A stretch of DNA of 41,558 bases from Phycisphaerae bacterium (GTDB taxonomy: Bacteria; Planctomycetota; Phycisphaerae; UBA1845): positions 1-41,558 of the forward strand of contig JAFGJQ010000461.1 in NCBI GenBank assembly GCA_016929015.1, written 5' to 3'. Numbering within the stretch: the stretch's first letter is position 1; each line of letters begins with the position of its first letter. The notes beneath the pieces were generated by a model that made no database searches, was not told where the DNA came from, and saw nothing but the letters and a program-made list of their open reading frames with translations. This document shows, in pieces, positions 32,370 to 41,142 of this stretch. The position numbers were made by a program, and so were the translations under genes.

Positions 32370-33707
32370 ATGGACTACACCCAGTTTACCGAAGCGGACA
32401 TTCAGGAGATGCTCCAGACGGTCGGCGCCGATCGCGTTGACGATTTGTTTCGCGACGTGCCGGCTTCGCAGCGTCTGACCCGACCCCTGCGCATTCCGGG
32501 CGGCCTGAGCGAAATGGAATTGATGGCTGACATCCGCGCCCTGGCGGACAAGAACACCACATGCGAGGAGCTGGTCTGCTTCCTCGGGGGCGGCGCCGCG
32601 GACCATTTTGTCCCCGCGATCGTGGAAGAGCTGTCCGGCCAGGCCGAGTTCCGGACCGCCTACACGCCCTATCAGGCGGAGGCGTCGCAGGGCTCGCTCC
32701 AGGCCTTCTTCGAGTATCAGACGATGCTCTGCCAGCTCACCGGCATGGATGTGTCCAACGCCTCGCTGTACGAGCAGGCCAGCGCCGTGGCCGAGGCCGT
32801 GCTGATGGCCCGCGCCGTCAACAAGCGGTCGCGCGTGCTCGTGTCGCGGGCCGTTCATCCGGACTCGTTCACGGTGCTGGAGACGTACCTCCGCGAGCAG
32901 CCGGTGGAGCTCGTGCGCATCAACGCCCAAGACGGTCTCACGAGCCTCTCCGCCCTGCGCGACGCGGTGGATGAACGGACCGCGGCGGTCGTCGTGCAAT
33001 CGCCGAACTTCTTCGGCTGCATCGAATCGCTGGGCGAGGTGGTCGACGCGGCGCACAAGGCGGGGGCGCTCGCCATTGCGGCGGTGGATCCCATCAGTTG
33101 CGGCCTGCTCAAGGCGCCCGGAGCGTTCGGCGTGGACATCGTCGTCGGCGAGGCCCAGCCCCTGGGCATTCCGCTCTCGTACGGCGGGCCGTACTGCGGC
33201 TTCCTCGCCGCGCGCGAGGAGTACCTTCGAAAAATGCCCGGCCGCGTGGTCGGCGTTTCGCACGACTACCGGGGCCGCCGCGGATTTTGCCTGACTCTCC
33301 AGACCCGCGAGCAGCACATCAAGCGGGAACGCGCCACCAGCAACATCTGCACGAACCAGGGCCTGATGGCGCTGCGGGTGGCGGTGTATCTCGCCGCCAT
33401 GGGCCGCCAGGGTGTGGCGAAGGTCGCGTCCCTCTGCCTGGACAAGGCCCACTACGCGGCGGAGCGCATTGCGGCCATTCCCGGCTACGCGCTTCGGTTC
33501 CAGGCGCCGTTCTTCAAGGAATTCGTCGTCCGGACGGACCGCGACGTCCGCCAAGTGCTGGACCAGTGCCGCACCCGAAAGGTGCTGGCGGGCATCCCCC
33601 TGGAATGCTGGCATCCCGCCTTGGCGGACTGCTTCCTCGTGACGGTCACGGAGAAGCGGACACGGCAGGAAATCGACTCCCTCGTCGGGGCGCTCTCGTC
33701 CGTCTGA
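32370..33707 (+). CDS. gcvPA: Glycine dehydrogenase (decarboxylating) subunit 1
   Basis: A 445-residue protein, the usual length for the N-terminal subunit of split P-protein. Recognisable blocks are MDYTQFTEADIQEML, LSEMELMADIRALADKN, FLGGGAADHFVPAIV, YTPYQAEASQGSLQAFFEYQTM, MDVSNASLYEQASAVAEA, YGGPYCGFLAA and RGFCLTLQTREQHIKRERATSNICTNQGL. Subunit 1 pairs with subunit 2, which carries the PLP lysine, to decarboxylate glycine in the glycine cleavage system. The second subunit gene is not downstream here; an esterase gene follows instead. Confidence 0.95.
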   Translation: MDYTQFTEADIQEMLQTVGADRVDDLFRDVPASQRLTRPLRIPGGLSEMELMADIRALADKNTTCEELVCFLGGGAADHFVPAIVEELSGQAEFRTAYTPYQAEASQGSLQAFFEYQTMLCQLTGMDVSNASLYEQASAVAEAVLMARAVNKRSRVLVSRAVHPDSFTVLETYLREQPVELVRINAQDGLTSLSALRDAVDERTAAVVVQSPNFFGCIESLGEVVDAAHKAGALAIAAVDPISCGLLKAPGAFGVDIVVGEAQPLGIPLSYGGPYCGFLAAREEYLRKMPGRVVGVSHDYRGRRGFCLTLQTREQHIKRERATSNICTNQGLMALRVAVYLAAMGRQGVAKVASLCLDKAHYAAERIAAIPGYALRFQAPFFKEFVVRTDRDVRQVLDQCRTRKVLAGIPLECWHPALADCFLVTVTEKRTRQEIDSLVGALSSV

Positions 33708-33764
33708 GCCGTGCCGAGCCGCCGGTTCTTGCCAGGGCTCCCCCTGCCGCTACACTCTGCCACA

Positions 33765-34823
33765 ATGCTCGGTCTGATTCTCTCCATCCTGATGGCGGCG
33801 GCACCTGCTGCGAATACCGAGCCGGAGCGGGTTGACCTGGAGCACGGTTTCTACCTCATCGGCCACCCGGCCGGCGTGCCCGTGGAGACGCCGCTGCCGC
33901 TGGTCATCTGCCTGCACGGGACGGAGACCACCGCCGCAGGCATCCTGGCCTTCTGGCAGTCGTTCGAGCACACGCTTCCCATGGTCCTGGTCGCCCCGCA
34001 GGCCACGCACGCCGGCTGGCGAGACAGCGACGTGAAGCTGATGCAGGAATTCTTCGATCACGTCTCGCGAACCGTCTCGTACGATCCGAATCGCGTCCTG
34101 CTGACCGGCCACTCCGCCGGCGGGGCCATGGCATTTCACCTGCTCTACGTGCAGGGTTTTCCGGCATCCGCCGTGGCCGTGACGGCCAACTACGTGCCCC
34201 CCACCGTCCAGGCGGAGCACGTCCGCGCGCACAACCATGTGCCGGTGTTCTACGCCGTCGGTGAATCGGACATCAATCGGGATCGCATGAGGGACGGGCT
34301 GGCCCTGCTTCGGGGCAGCGATGCCAGCATCACCGTACAGCGACCGCAGATCGGTCACGTACTGGACCCCGGTGTCGGCCAGGCCGCGATGGCCTGGTTC
34401 GAGACGCTCTGCCGCGCCTGGAGCGAGCGTGCCCTGACCGACGCTCGACGGTGCCGCCCGGATGAAGGCTGCCTCGGTCCGGTCGTCTGCGGGCTGGAGG
34501 CGATCGTTCGACACCCGACCACGCAGTTTCCCGACCAGGTGAATGCCGCGATCGAGCTGATGGCCGAGTTGCAGCAGGAGGGCCGGCGGGGCCTGCTCCG
34601 GTCCGAACGTCTGCTGGAAGGCGGGCGGCCCATGGAGGCCCGCGAGGAGGCCCTGCGCGTGGAACGCCGCTACGCCGGCTCGTCGCTGGGAAACGAAGCC
34701 CGGCGGCACCGCCAGAGCATTGACGCGCTGCCGGAGGTGCAGGATCTCCTGCGGCTCAAGCAGTCACTCGCCGGCCAGTCACCCAGCGCCGGCAGCAGCC
34801 CGGGGAACGGAACGTCTCCGTAA
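33765..34823 (+). CDS. Secreted alpha/beta-hydrolase (PHB-depolymerase/esterase-like)
   Basis: A 352-residue protein; I chose ATG 33765 because MLGLILSILMAAAPAA is a signal peptide, whereas the in-frame start at 33711 has none of these features. The hydrolase core has LPLVICLHGTETTAAG (oxyanion region), VLLTGHSAGGAMAFHLLY (nucleophilic Ser in GHSAGG), PVFYAVGESDINR (acid region) and QIGHVLDPG (catalytic His). After residue 225 a 125-residue helical extension of unknown type follows (ERALTDARRCRPDEGC..., EEALRVERRYAGSS). The substrate is unknown. It is 4 bases before the metallo-beta-lactamase gene and likely in one operon. Confidence 0.82.
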   Translation: MLGLILSILMAAAPAANTEPERVDLEHGFYLIGHPAGVPVETPLPLVICLHGTETTAAGILAFWQSFEHTLPMVLVAPQATHAGWRDSDVKLMQEFFDHVSRTVSYDPNRVLLTGHSAGGAMAFHLLYVQGFPASAVAVTANYVPPTVQAEHVRAHNHVPVFYAVGESDINRDRMRDGLALLRGSDASITVQRPQIGHVLDPGVGQAAMAWFETLCRAWSERALTDARRCRPDEGCLGPVVCGLEAIVRHPTTQFPDQVNAAIELMAELQQEGRRGLLRSERLLEGGRPMEAREEALRVERRYAGSSLGNEARRHRQSIDALPEVQDLLRLKQSLAGQSPSAGSSPGNGTSP

Positions 34824-34827
34824 GCCG

Positions 34828-35481
34828 ATGGCAGCCAGACCGCTCCATGTTCGCGCCGAGCACGACACCTCCTTCATGGAGAACGGACTTGTCGTGCATT
34901 TCGGCGACGAGGCGGACTGCTGGGTGATCGACCCCGGACTGCCGCCTCACGCGGAACGAATGGCCGACTACATCCACCGGCACAGCCTGACGGCCAAGGC
35001 GATTCTGCTGACCCACGCGCACGGCGACCACATCGCCGGGATCGACGAGCTGCGCAACTGGCTGGGCCCGCTGCCGCTGTACCTGGCCCGGGAGGAATGG
35101 CCGTTCCTCACCGACCCCGCGCTGAATCTCTCCGCGGACTTCGGATTCGGCCTGACCGTCTCCCCGGACAACCTGCACGACCTGGTCCCCGGCGATGTGC
35201 TTGCGTTGGACGGCAGCGACTGGACCGTTCTGGACACCTCCGGCCATTCTCCGGGCGGGAGAAGCTTCTACTGCCCGGACGCAGGCGTGGTAGTCGTGGG
35301 GGATGCTTTGTTCGCCGGCTTCATCGGACGCACGGACTTCGCGTACAGCGACCACAACCGCTTGATCCGAAACATCCGCAAGCATCTTCTGAGCCTGCCC
35401 GACGAGACGCGTGTGGTCCCCGGCCACGGACCCCGGACCACGATCGGCCGCGAGAAGCAATCAAACCCCTTCCTGGAGTAG
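34828..35481 (+). CDS. Metallo-beta-lactamase-fold hydrolase (glyoxalase II-like)
   Basis: A 217-residue protein starting at ATG 34828. Zinc site motifs: THAHGDHIAGID (HxHxDH), DTSGHSPGGRSFYC, VVVVGDALFAGFIGRTDF and VVPGHGPRTTIGREKQSNPFL. These are the short MBL hydrolases related to glyoxalase II that typically cleave thioesters. There is no signal peptide. The gap to the upstream esterase is only 4 bases. Confidence 0.92.
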   Translation: MAARPLHVRAEHDTSFMENGLVVHFGDEADCWVIDPGLPPHAERMADYIHRHSLTAKAILLTHAHGDHIAGIDELRNWLGPLPLYLAREEWPFLTDPALNLSADFGFGLTVSPDNLHDLVPGDVLALDGSDWTVLDTSGHSPGGRSFYCPDAGVVVVGDALFAGFIGRTDFAYSDHNRLIRNIRKHLLSLPDETRVVPGHGPRTTIGREKQSNPFLE

Positions 35482-35610
35482 GCGGCCCGTCGCAGCCACG
35501 AGACGCGTCCGCCGGGCGTCGCTCTGTTTTTGACATTTGGGCCGTTTGCCGGTTTGATCTGGGGTTGGCCCGCTCAGGAACGGGCCGGTTTGCTATGTCG
35601 GAGGGCCGTT

Positions 35611-38600
35611 ATGCCACAAGCAAAGACAACCGAGCCGCTTCCCGTCACGGATTGGCTGGTTCTCGGCACGTTCCCCCTGCGGGACCGCACCGCCGGTCGC
35701 TGGACGCAGAGCGGGTTCCCCTGCGAGGCGGATTTTGCGCCACAGGCCGGCGAAACGTTCAACGGGGCGACCTGGACCCGCTACGAAACGCACCACGGTC
35801 GGATCGAAAACCACGACCCGGTGCTGCCGTACAAACAGCGCAACTGGGTATTCGCCTACGCGTTCAGCTACGTTCAGTCTCCCACCCGGCAGACCGTGCG
35901 GATGCGCGTGGGAAACGACTGCGGCGGCGTCATCTGGCTCAACGGCGAGGAGGTTTACCGCAGCGACGCGCCCATGCGCAGCGTGCTGACCCACGACGAC
36001 GACGTGAAAGTGACGCTCCGCAAGGGCTGGAACCGCCTGCTTTTCAAGACGCCGGGCGGCCCGAACTTCTGGGGAATCCGCGTTCACTTCCTCGGGGCCG
36101 GCGACGCCAGGCCGACACCGCGCCTGGCCTTCAGCGCGAAGCGGCCGTCGGCCGCGGCTTTTCCGGGCCTGCGTCGTCGAAAAGGCGGACTGACCGGCGA
36201 ATGGTCCACACGCCTGGCCCGCCCAGTCACCGTGCGCGGCGGGCTGGCGTACCACCTGGAGCTGGACCTGTTCAACGACTCGCCCCGCGCCGCCTCCAGG
36301 GTCCGCGTTTCGCTTGTCGACGCCCGCGGGGCGGTGCTCGCAAAAGTGGATACCGCGGCCATGCCCGCGTTTGCGCAGCGACGCGTGGAAATCCCCGTGG
36401 ATGCGGCAACCCTGGCCGCGGCGTTCGGCAAGGCCGGCGAGCTTCGACCGGCCGTCGAGATCCGATCCAGCCAGGGCACCGTCCGGATGAATCTGCCCGC
36501 CGGGGCACCCGCCCGTGTGCTCTGCAACACGATGGCGGATCTGCCCATCACCGTGAAGGAGAAGGGCGACACACCCTTCGTTGTGCCGGTCATGTTCGCC
36601 GGATCGCCCGCCCGGGTGGAGCTGGACTTCGAATTCCGCCACGACGGCGAACGCGAATACGGCTGGCCCGTCATGCCGGTGCAGACCTTTGACGCGGAGC
36701 AGACCCGCCAACGGAAGCTGATCCTCACCGTCAATCCACCGCCGGGCGTGCCGAACGTGCAGGCCCGGGTGCTCTTCGGCAATGATGACGCCGTGGCGCT
36801 GGCCGCCCGCACCCGCCGGCTGCTGGATGAGCTGGGCCTTGACGCCAGCCGATGCGCGAGGATCGGAGCGGAGGGCCTGACGCGAATGCTGCACCAGGAC
36901 ACGGATGGTGCCTGGGACGCCGTCCGCGGCATTCTGGACCGGCTGTCAACGGAGGCCCCGGACCGCCGCGCGGAGTCCGTCACGCTGGTCGGTCACGCCC
37001 ACATCGACATGAACTGGCTGTGGACCTACGACGAAACCGTCCAGGCCGCTCACGACACGTTTCGCCAGGTGCTCGCCTTCTGCGATGAATTCCCCGACTT
37101 CCATTTCTCGCAATCGCAGCCCGCCGTGTACGAGATGATCGAGCGATTCGACCCCGGCATGTTTGACGCCATCCGCCGCCGGGTGGCCGAGGGCCGCTGG
37201 GAGCTGCTCGGCGGCTTCCTCACCGAGGGTGACACCAATATGGCATCCGGCGAGGCCCTGGCCCGGTCCCTACTCATGGGCCAGCGGTACTTCCGCAGCC
37301 GGTTCGGCAAAACGGCGTGCGTGGGCTGGCTGCCGGACAACTTCGGGCACGTGGCCCAGTTGGCACAGATTCATCGGCTGGCCGGCATCCGGTTCCTCTA
37401 CGCGTTCCGCTGCCAGCCGAGGCTCGGCGCCTGGGTGTGCGAATCACCGGATGGGTCCCGCACCGTCAACTTCGCGACGCCGACCTACAACACGTCGATC
37501 GACTCGGGCATCCGCCTGCAGCCCGCGACGTGGGATCCCAAGCACCGCAAGACCCTGGTGGTCTACGGCGTGGGCGATCACGGCGGCGGCCCGGCGCGGC
37601 GCGACATCGAGCGGGCCCGTGCGTACGCGGACTCGCCCGGCTCGCCCACCATTCGCATGGGAACGGCCGAGTCGTTCTTCACCTCCATCGAGCCGCACGC
37701 GGCGGACTATCCGCTGCACCGCGGCGAGCGGCAGTACACGTTTGAAGGCTGCTACACCTCCATCGCCCGCATCAAGCAGGGCAACCGAAACGGCGAAAAC
37801 CTCATGTTCGCCGCGGAGATGCTCGCCGCCCTTGCCGCCCTGCACGGCGAACCCTATCCGCACGAAGCCATCCACCGCGTCTGGCACGCCGTGGCGTTCA
37901 ACCAGTTCCACGACATTCTCTGCGGATCGGCCACGCACGACTCCAACCGCGAGTCCATCGCCCGCTACGACGCGGCCGTGGCCGAAGCCCGCAACCTGCG
38001 GTTTGAAGGAATGCGCCGGCTGACCTGGCGCATCGACACCCAATCCTGCGGTCAGCCGGTCGTCGTCTTCAACCCCCTCCCGCACGAACGCTCCGACGTG
38101 GCCGAGGCGGATATCTTCAGCTACCAGCTTCCGCCCACCATCGAGTTCCGGCATTGGGGCAACTGGGGCAACCAGGGAACCACGGTTCGGCCGGTCGATG
38201 TCGGGCAAGGGCCGTCCCCGACCATTCACCTGGTCGATGTCAACGGCGGCGAGGTCCCCGCGCAGGTGGTCGAGACCAAGCTATTCCCCAACGGACACCG
38301 TCTCAAAGTGCAGTTCCCGGCCGACCAGGTCCCCGCCTGCGGATACAAGGTGTTCCACGCATTCCCGGCCGTGCCCGGCGTGCCTCTCGATCCCAAGCTG
38401 ACGGTGCAGGGCACCGCCATCGAGACGCCGCACTTCCGCATCGAGGTCAACGGCAAGACCGGCCACCTCCAGCGCGTGTATGACAAACGGCGCAGGGCAG
38501 AGGTGCTCTCACGCAGGGATGCCGCCAACGTCCTGAAGGTCTACATGGAAAAACCGCACGGCATGAGCGCCTGGGAACTTGGGCCGATCCGCGCGGTGCA

Positions 38601-39447
38601 CTCGCTGGACAAAGCGACTTCGGTGAAGGTCACGGAGCGCGGCCCCGTCCGCGCGGTCATCGAGGTGCAGCGCCAGTGGGGCCGCTCGAAGTTCACGCAG
38701 CGGATCATCGCGTATCGCGACGTGCCGCGAATCGACTTCGAACTGGACGCGGCCTGGTTCGAGCTGGGCGGGCCCGACGTGGACGCTCCCATGCTCCGCG
38801 TCGCCTTCCCGCTGAACGTGCGCAACGCGACCTTCACCTGCGACACGCCGTTCGCGGCCGTACAACGTCCGACCACCGGACAGGAAGTGCCTGCCCAGAA
38901 ATGGGTGGACCTGTCCGGCCCGAAGGGCGGCGCTGCGCTGCTGAACGCGGGCAAGTACGGCCATCGCTGCCTGGGCGACGTGCTGGAAATGACCCTGCTG
39001 CGGGCGTCGTACGATCCGGACGTGTACCCGGACCAGGGCCCCCATGCCATCCGCTACGCGCTGGTGCCGCACGCCAGTTCGTGGCAGACGGCCGGCGTCG
39101 CCGTGGCCGGCCTGGCGTTCAACGTTCCGATGACCGCTCTGGAGGCGTCACCGCACCCGGGCGACATGCAGCCCGTGGGCAGCTTCGTCGAGCTTGGGCC
39201 GAAGCAGTTCGTCCTCTCCGGCGTCAAAAAACCCGAAGACGGCAACGGCCTGATCGTCCGATTCTACGAGGCCCACGGCAAGCCCGGCCGGGCAACGCTC
39301 CGACTGCCCCGGTACGTCCACGGTGCACACCGGGTGAACCTGATCGAAGACCCGCTGCCCGACGCCGAAGCGCCGACCCATCACGAGGATGTGGTCGAGC
39401 TGCACGTCCGCCCGTTCGAGATCGTGACGCTGCACGTGGACCTCTAG
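35611..39447 (+). CDS. GH38 alpha-mannosidase
   Basis: A 1278-residue protein; ATG 35611 follows a GGAGGG sequence, preferable to the in-frame ATG at 35530. The N-terminal 200 residues include a beta-sandwich/sugar-binding-like region (GNDCGGVIWLNGEEVYRSD, KGWNRLLFKTPGG). The catalytic GH38 core has the zinc ligands in GHAHIDMNWLW (His462, His464, Asp466), the nucleophile Asp576 in VGWLPDNFGHVAQ, and His767 in NQFHDILCGS. The beta-rich C-terminal half has the middle and C-terminal mannosidase domains (TGHLQRVYDKRRRAEV, YRDVPRIDFELDAAWF). No signal peptide is visible, so it probably acts on imported oligosaccharides or is secreted in another way. It stands alone between the MBL gene and a hairpin-repeat cluster. 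Confidence 0.93.
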   Translation: MPQAKTTEPLPVTDWLVLGTFPLRDRTAGRWTQSGFPCEADFAPQAGETFNGATWTRYETHHGRIENHDPVLPYKQRNWVFAYAFSYVQSPTRQTVRMRVGNDCGGVIWLNGEEVYRSDAPMRSVLTHDDDVKVTLRKGWNRLLFKTPGGPNFWGIRVHFLGAGDARPTPRLAFSAKRPSAAAFPGLRRRKGGLTGEWSTRLARPVTVRGGLAYHLELDLFNDSPRAASRVRVSLVDARGAVLAKVDTAAMPAFAQRRVEIPVDAATLAAAFGKAGELRPAVEIRSSQGTVRMNLPAGAPARVLCNTMADLPITVKEKGDTPFVVPVMFAGSPARVELDFEFRHDGEREYGWPVMPVQTFDAEQTRQRKLILTVNPPPGVPNVQARVLFGNDDAVALAARTRRLLDELGLDASRCARIGAEGLTRMLHQDTDGAWDAVRGILDRLSTEAPDRRAESVTLVGHAHIDMNWLWTYDETVQAAHDTFRQVLAFCDEFPDFHFSQSQPAVYEMIERFDPGMFDAIRRRVAEGRWELLGGFLTEGDTNMASGEALARSLLMGQRYFRSRFGKTACVGWLPDNFGHVAQLAQIHRLAGIRFLYAFRCQPRLGAWVCESPDGSRTVNFATPTYNTSIDSGIRLQPATWDPKHRKTLVVYGVGDHGGGPARRDIERARAYADSPGSPTIRMGTAESFFTSIEPHAADYPLHRGERQYTFEGCYTSIARIKQGNRNGENLMFAAEMLAALAALHGEPYPHEAIHRVWHAVAFNQFHDILCGSATHDSNRESIARYDAAVAEARNLRFEGMRRLTWRIDTQSCGQPVVVFNPLPHERSDVAEADIFSYQLPPTIEFRHWGNWGNQGTTVRPVDVGQGPSPTIHLVDVNGGEVPAQVVETKLFPNGHRLKVQFPADQVPACGYKVFHAFPAVPGVPLDPKLTVQGTAIETPHFRIEVNGKTGHLQRVYDKRRRAEVLSRRDAANVLKVYMEKPHGMSAWELGPIRAVHSLDKATSVKVTERGPVRAVIEVQRQWGRSKFTQRIIAYRDVPRIDFELDAAWFELGGPDVDAPMLRVAFPLNVRNATFTCDTPFAAVQRPTTGQEVPAQKWVDLSGPKGGAALLNAGKYGHRCLGDVLEMTLLRASYDPDVYPDQGPHAIRYALVPHASSWQTAGVAVAGLAFNVPMTALEASPHPGDMQPVGSFVELGPKQFVLSGVKKPEDGNGLIVRFYEAHGKPGRATLRLPRYVHGAHRVNLIEDPLPDAEAPTHHEDVVELHVRPFEIVTLHVDL

Positions 39448-39482
39448 TCCCGGGCACCCCGCGTCCGGAGACCGGCCTCTGG

Positions 39483-39562
39483 TGTGGGACCGGCTTCTTC
39501 TGTGGGACCGGCTTCTTCTGTGGGACCGGCTTCTCTCTGTGGGACCGGCTTTCCAGCCGGTC
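39483..39562. repeat. Dispersed hairpin repeat, copy 2, with tandem half-units
   Basis: Three tandem units of TGTGGGACCGGCTTCTTC (18, 18, 19 bases) lie at 39483-39537, then a complete TGTGG plus GACCGGCT-TTCC-AGCCGGTC hairpin (39543-39562). The tandem units contain only the left half of the palindrome. About 36 bases after the mannosidase stop. Confidence 0.8.
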
Positions 39563-39722
39563 TGGGCCGGTCTCTGCCCGGTTGCATCGCCGCCCGGCTC
39601 CCCGTACAGTCTACCCTCACCTTCAGTGAGGGAAGGAGCGGCCCGGACTAGCCGTCCGGGGCAGCCGCCGCGGCTGCAAGGGCAAACCGTTGGCCCACAG
39701 ACACCAGGAACGGAGACATACC

Positions 39723-40955
39723 GTGGACTCGCTTCTCGATCGCTTCTGCCGATACGTCAAGGTCGAAACCACCGCCGTCGAGGAGACGGAGAACTACCCA
39801 AGCTGTCCCGGCGTGCTGGAGCTTGGCCGGATGCTCGCCGACGAGATGCGGGCGCTGAAGCTGGAGGCCGTCAGCCAGGACGAAGCCGGCATCGTGATGG
39901 GCACAATTCCCGGCAACGTGGCGGGCGCCCCGACCATCGCCTGGCTGGCTCATCAGGACACTTCGCCCGAGGCCAGCGGCAAGGACGTCAAGCCCAACAT
40001 CATCCGCAACTACGACGGCAAGGACATCACGCTGCCCGGCGACTCGTCCAAAGTCATCCGGGTGGCCGACACGCCGGAACTGGCCGGGTTGAAAGGCAGA
40101 ACGCTCATCACGTCGGACGGCACCACGCTGCTCGGCGCGGATGACAAGGCCGGCATCGCCGTAATCATGACTGTCGCCGCCCACCTGATGGCCCATCCGG
40201 AGATTCCGCACGGGCCGATCCGCGTGGTCTTCACCAGCGACGAGGAGGTCGGCCGCGGCGTGGACAAGGTGGACATCAAGAAGATTAACGCCACCTGCGC
40301 GTACACGCTCGACGGCAGCGGCAGCGGCGAGTTGGAGAACGAGACCTTCTCTGCCGACCTCGCCACCGTCACGCTCACCGGCTACAACATCCATCCCGGC
40401 CTGGCGACGGGCCGGATGATCAACGCCATCCGGCTGGCCGGCGAGTTCATCTCGCGGATGCCCTGGCAGCGGCTGGCCCCAGAGACGACGGCCGGCCGGG
40501 ACGGTTTCCTGCATCCCTACGTGATCGAGGGCGGCGTGCCGGAAGTGAAGATCCGCATTTTGCTGCGGAGCTTTGTGACCGCCGAGCTGGCCCAGCAGGC
40601 GGAGATTCTGAAGCAGGTTGCCGCGACCGTGCTGGCCGAGCATCCCAAGGCCCGTATCGACGTGGACGTGAAGCGGCAGTACCGCAACATGAAGGACCAT
40701 CTGGAGAAGGAACCGCGTGCGGTCGCCCTGGCTGCGGCGGCCATGAAGGCCGTGGGCATCGAGCCGAAGTACGCCTCCATCCGCGGCGGCACGGACGGCT
40801 CCCGGCTGAGCGAAATGGGCCTGCCCACGCCGAACCTGGCCACCGGCATGCACAATTTCCACTCTGTTTTGGAGTTTGCCTGCCTGGAAGAGATGGAATC
40901 GTCCGTGACGGTCCTGATCGAACTGGCCCAACTGTGGGGCAAGGAAAAGCCATGA
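39723..40955 (+). CDS. pepT: Peptidase T (M20-family tripeptide aminopeptidase)
   Basis: A 410-residue protein. I chose GTG 39723 because AGGAACGGAG ends 7 bases upstream and VDSLLDRFCRYVKVETT is the family N-terminus. Metal-site motifs: LAHQDTSPEASGKDVKPNI (His, Asp), TTLLGADDKAGIAVIM (bridging Asp), FTSDEEVGRGVD (Glu-Glu), and NFHSVLEFACLEEM (His). Insertion of a dimerisation domain occurs between residues 190 and 300. The enzyme removes N-terminal amino acids from tripeptides with two zinc ions in the cytoplasm. A probable peptide transporter starts 187 bases downstream. Confidence 0.93.
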   Translation: MDSLLDRFCRYVKVETTAVEETENYPSCPGVLELGRMLADEMRALKLEAVSQDEAGIVMGTIPGNVAGAPTIAWLAHQDTSPEASGKDVKPNIIRNYDGKDITLPGDSSKVIRVADTPELAGLKGRTLITSDGTTLLGADDKAGIAVIMTVAAHLMAHPEIPHGPIRVVFTSDEEVGRGVDKVDIKKINATCAYTLDGSGSGELENETFSADLATVTLTGYNIHPGLATGRMINAIRLAGEFISRMPWQRLAPETTAGRDGFLHPYVIEGGVPEVKIRILLRSFVTAELAQQAEILKQVAATVLAEHPKARIDVDVKRQYRNMKDHLEKEPRAVALAAAAMKAVGIEPKYASIRGGTDGSRLSEMGLPTPNLATGMHNFHSVLEFACLEEMESSVTVLIELAQLWGKEKP

Positions 40956-40966
40956 CCGGCTTCTCT

Positions 40967-41067
40967 TGTGGATCCAGCTTGTGCCTGTAGGACCGGCTGA
41001 TGTCTGTGCGACCGGCACATCTTTGTGGGACCGGCTTCTCCTTGTGGGACCGGCTTTCCAGCCGGTC
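40967..41067. repeat. Dispersed hairpin repeat, copy 3, with degenerate tandem half-units
   Basis: Degenerate units (GACCGGCTTCTCTTGTGG..., TAGGACCGGCTGATG, GCGACCGGCACATC, TGTGGGACCGGCTTCTCC) precede a complete GACCGGCT-TTCC-AGCCGGTC hairpin at 41048-41067. Same organisation as the cluster at 39483 but more diverged. Confidence 0.75.
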
Positions 41068-41142
41068 CGTGTGTGCCACGGCATACCGTAGCCTCGCTTC
41101 TTCTTCCGGAGACTCCGCCCACCCGGCGGATAACAGACGTTT

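Noticed and set aside
39483-39562. Tandem TGTGGGACCGGCTTC units as a CRISPR array
   Set aside because: There are no spacers; units abut directly and end in a palindrome.
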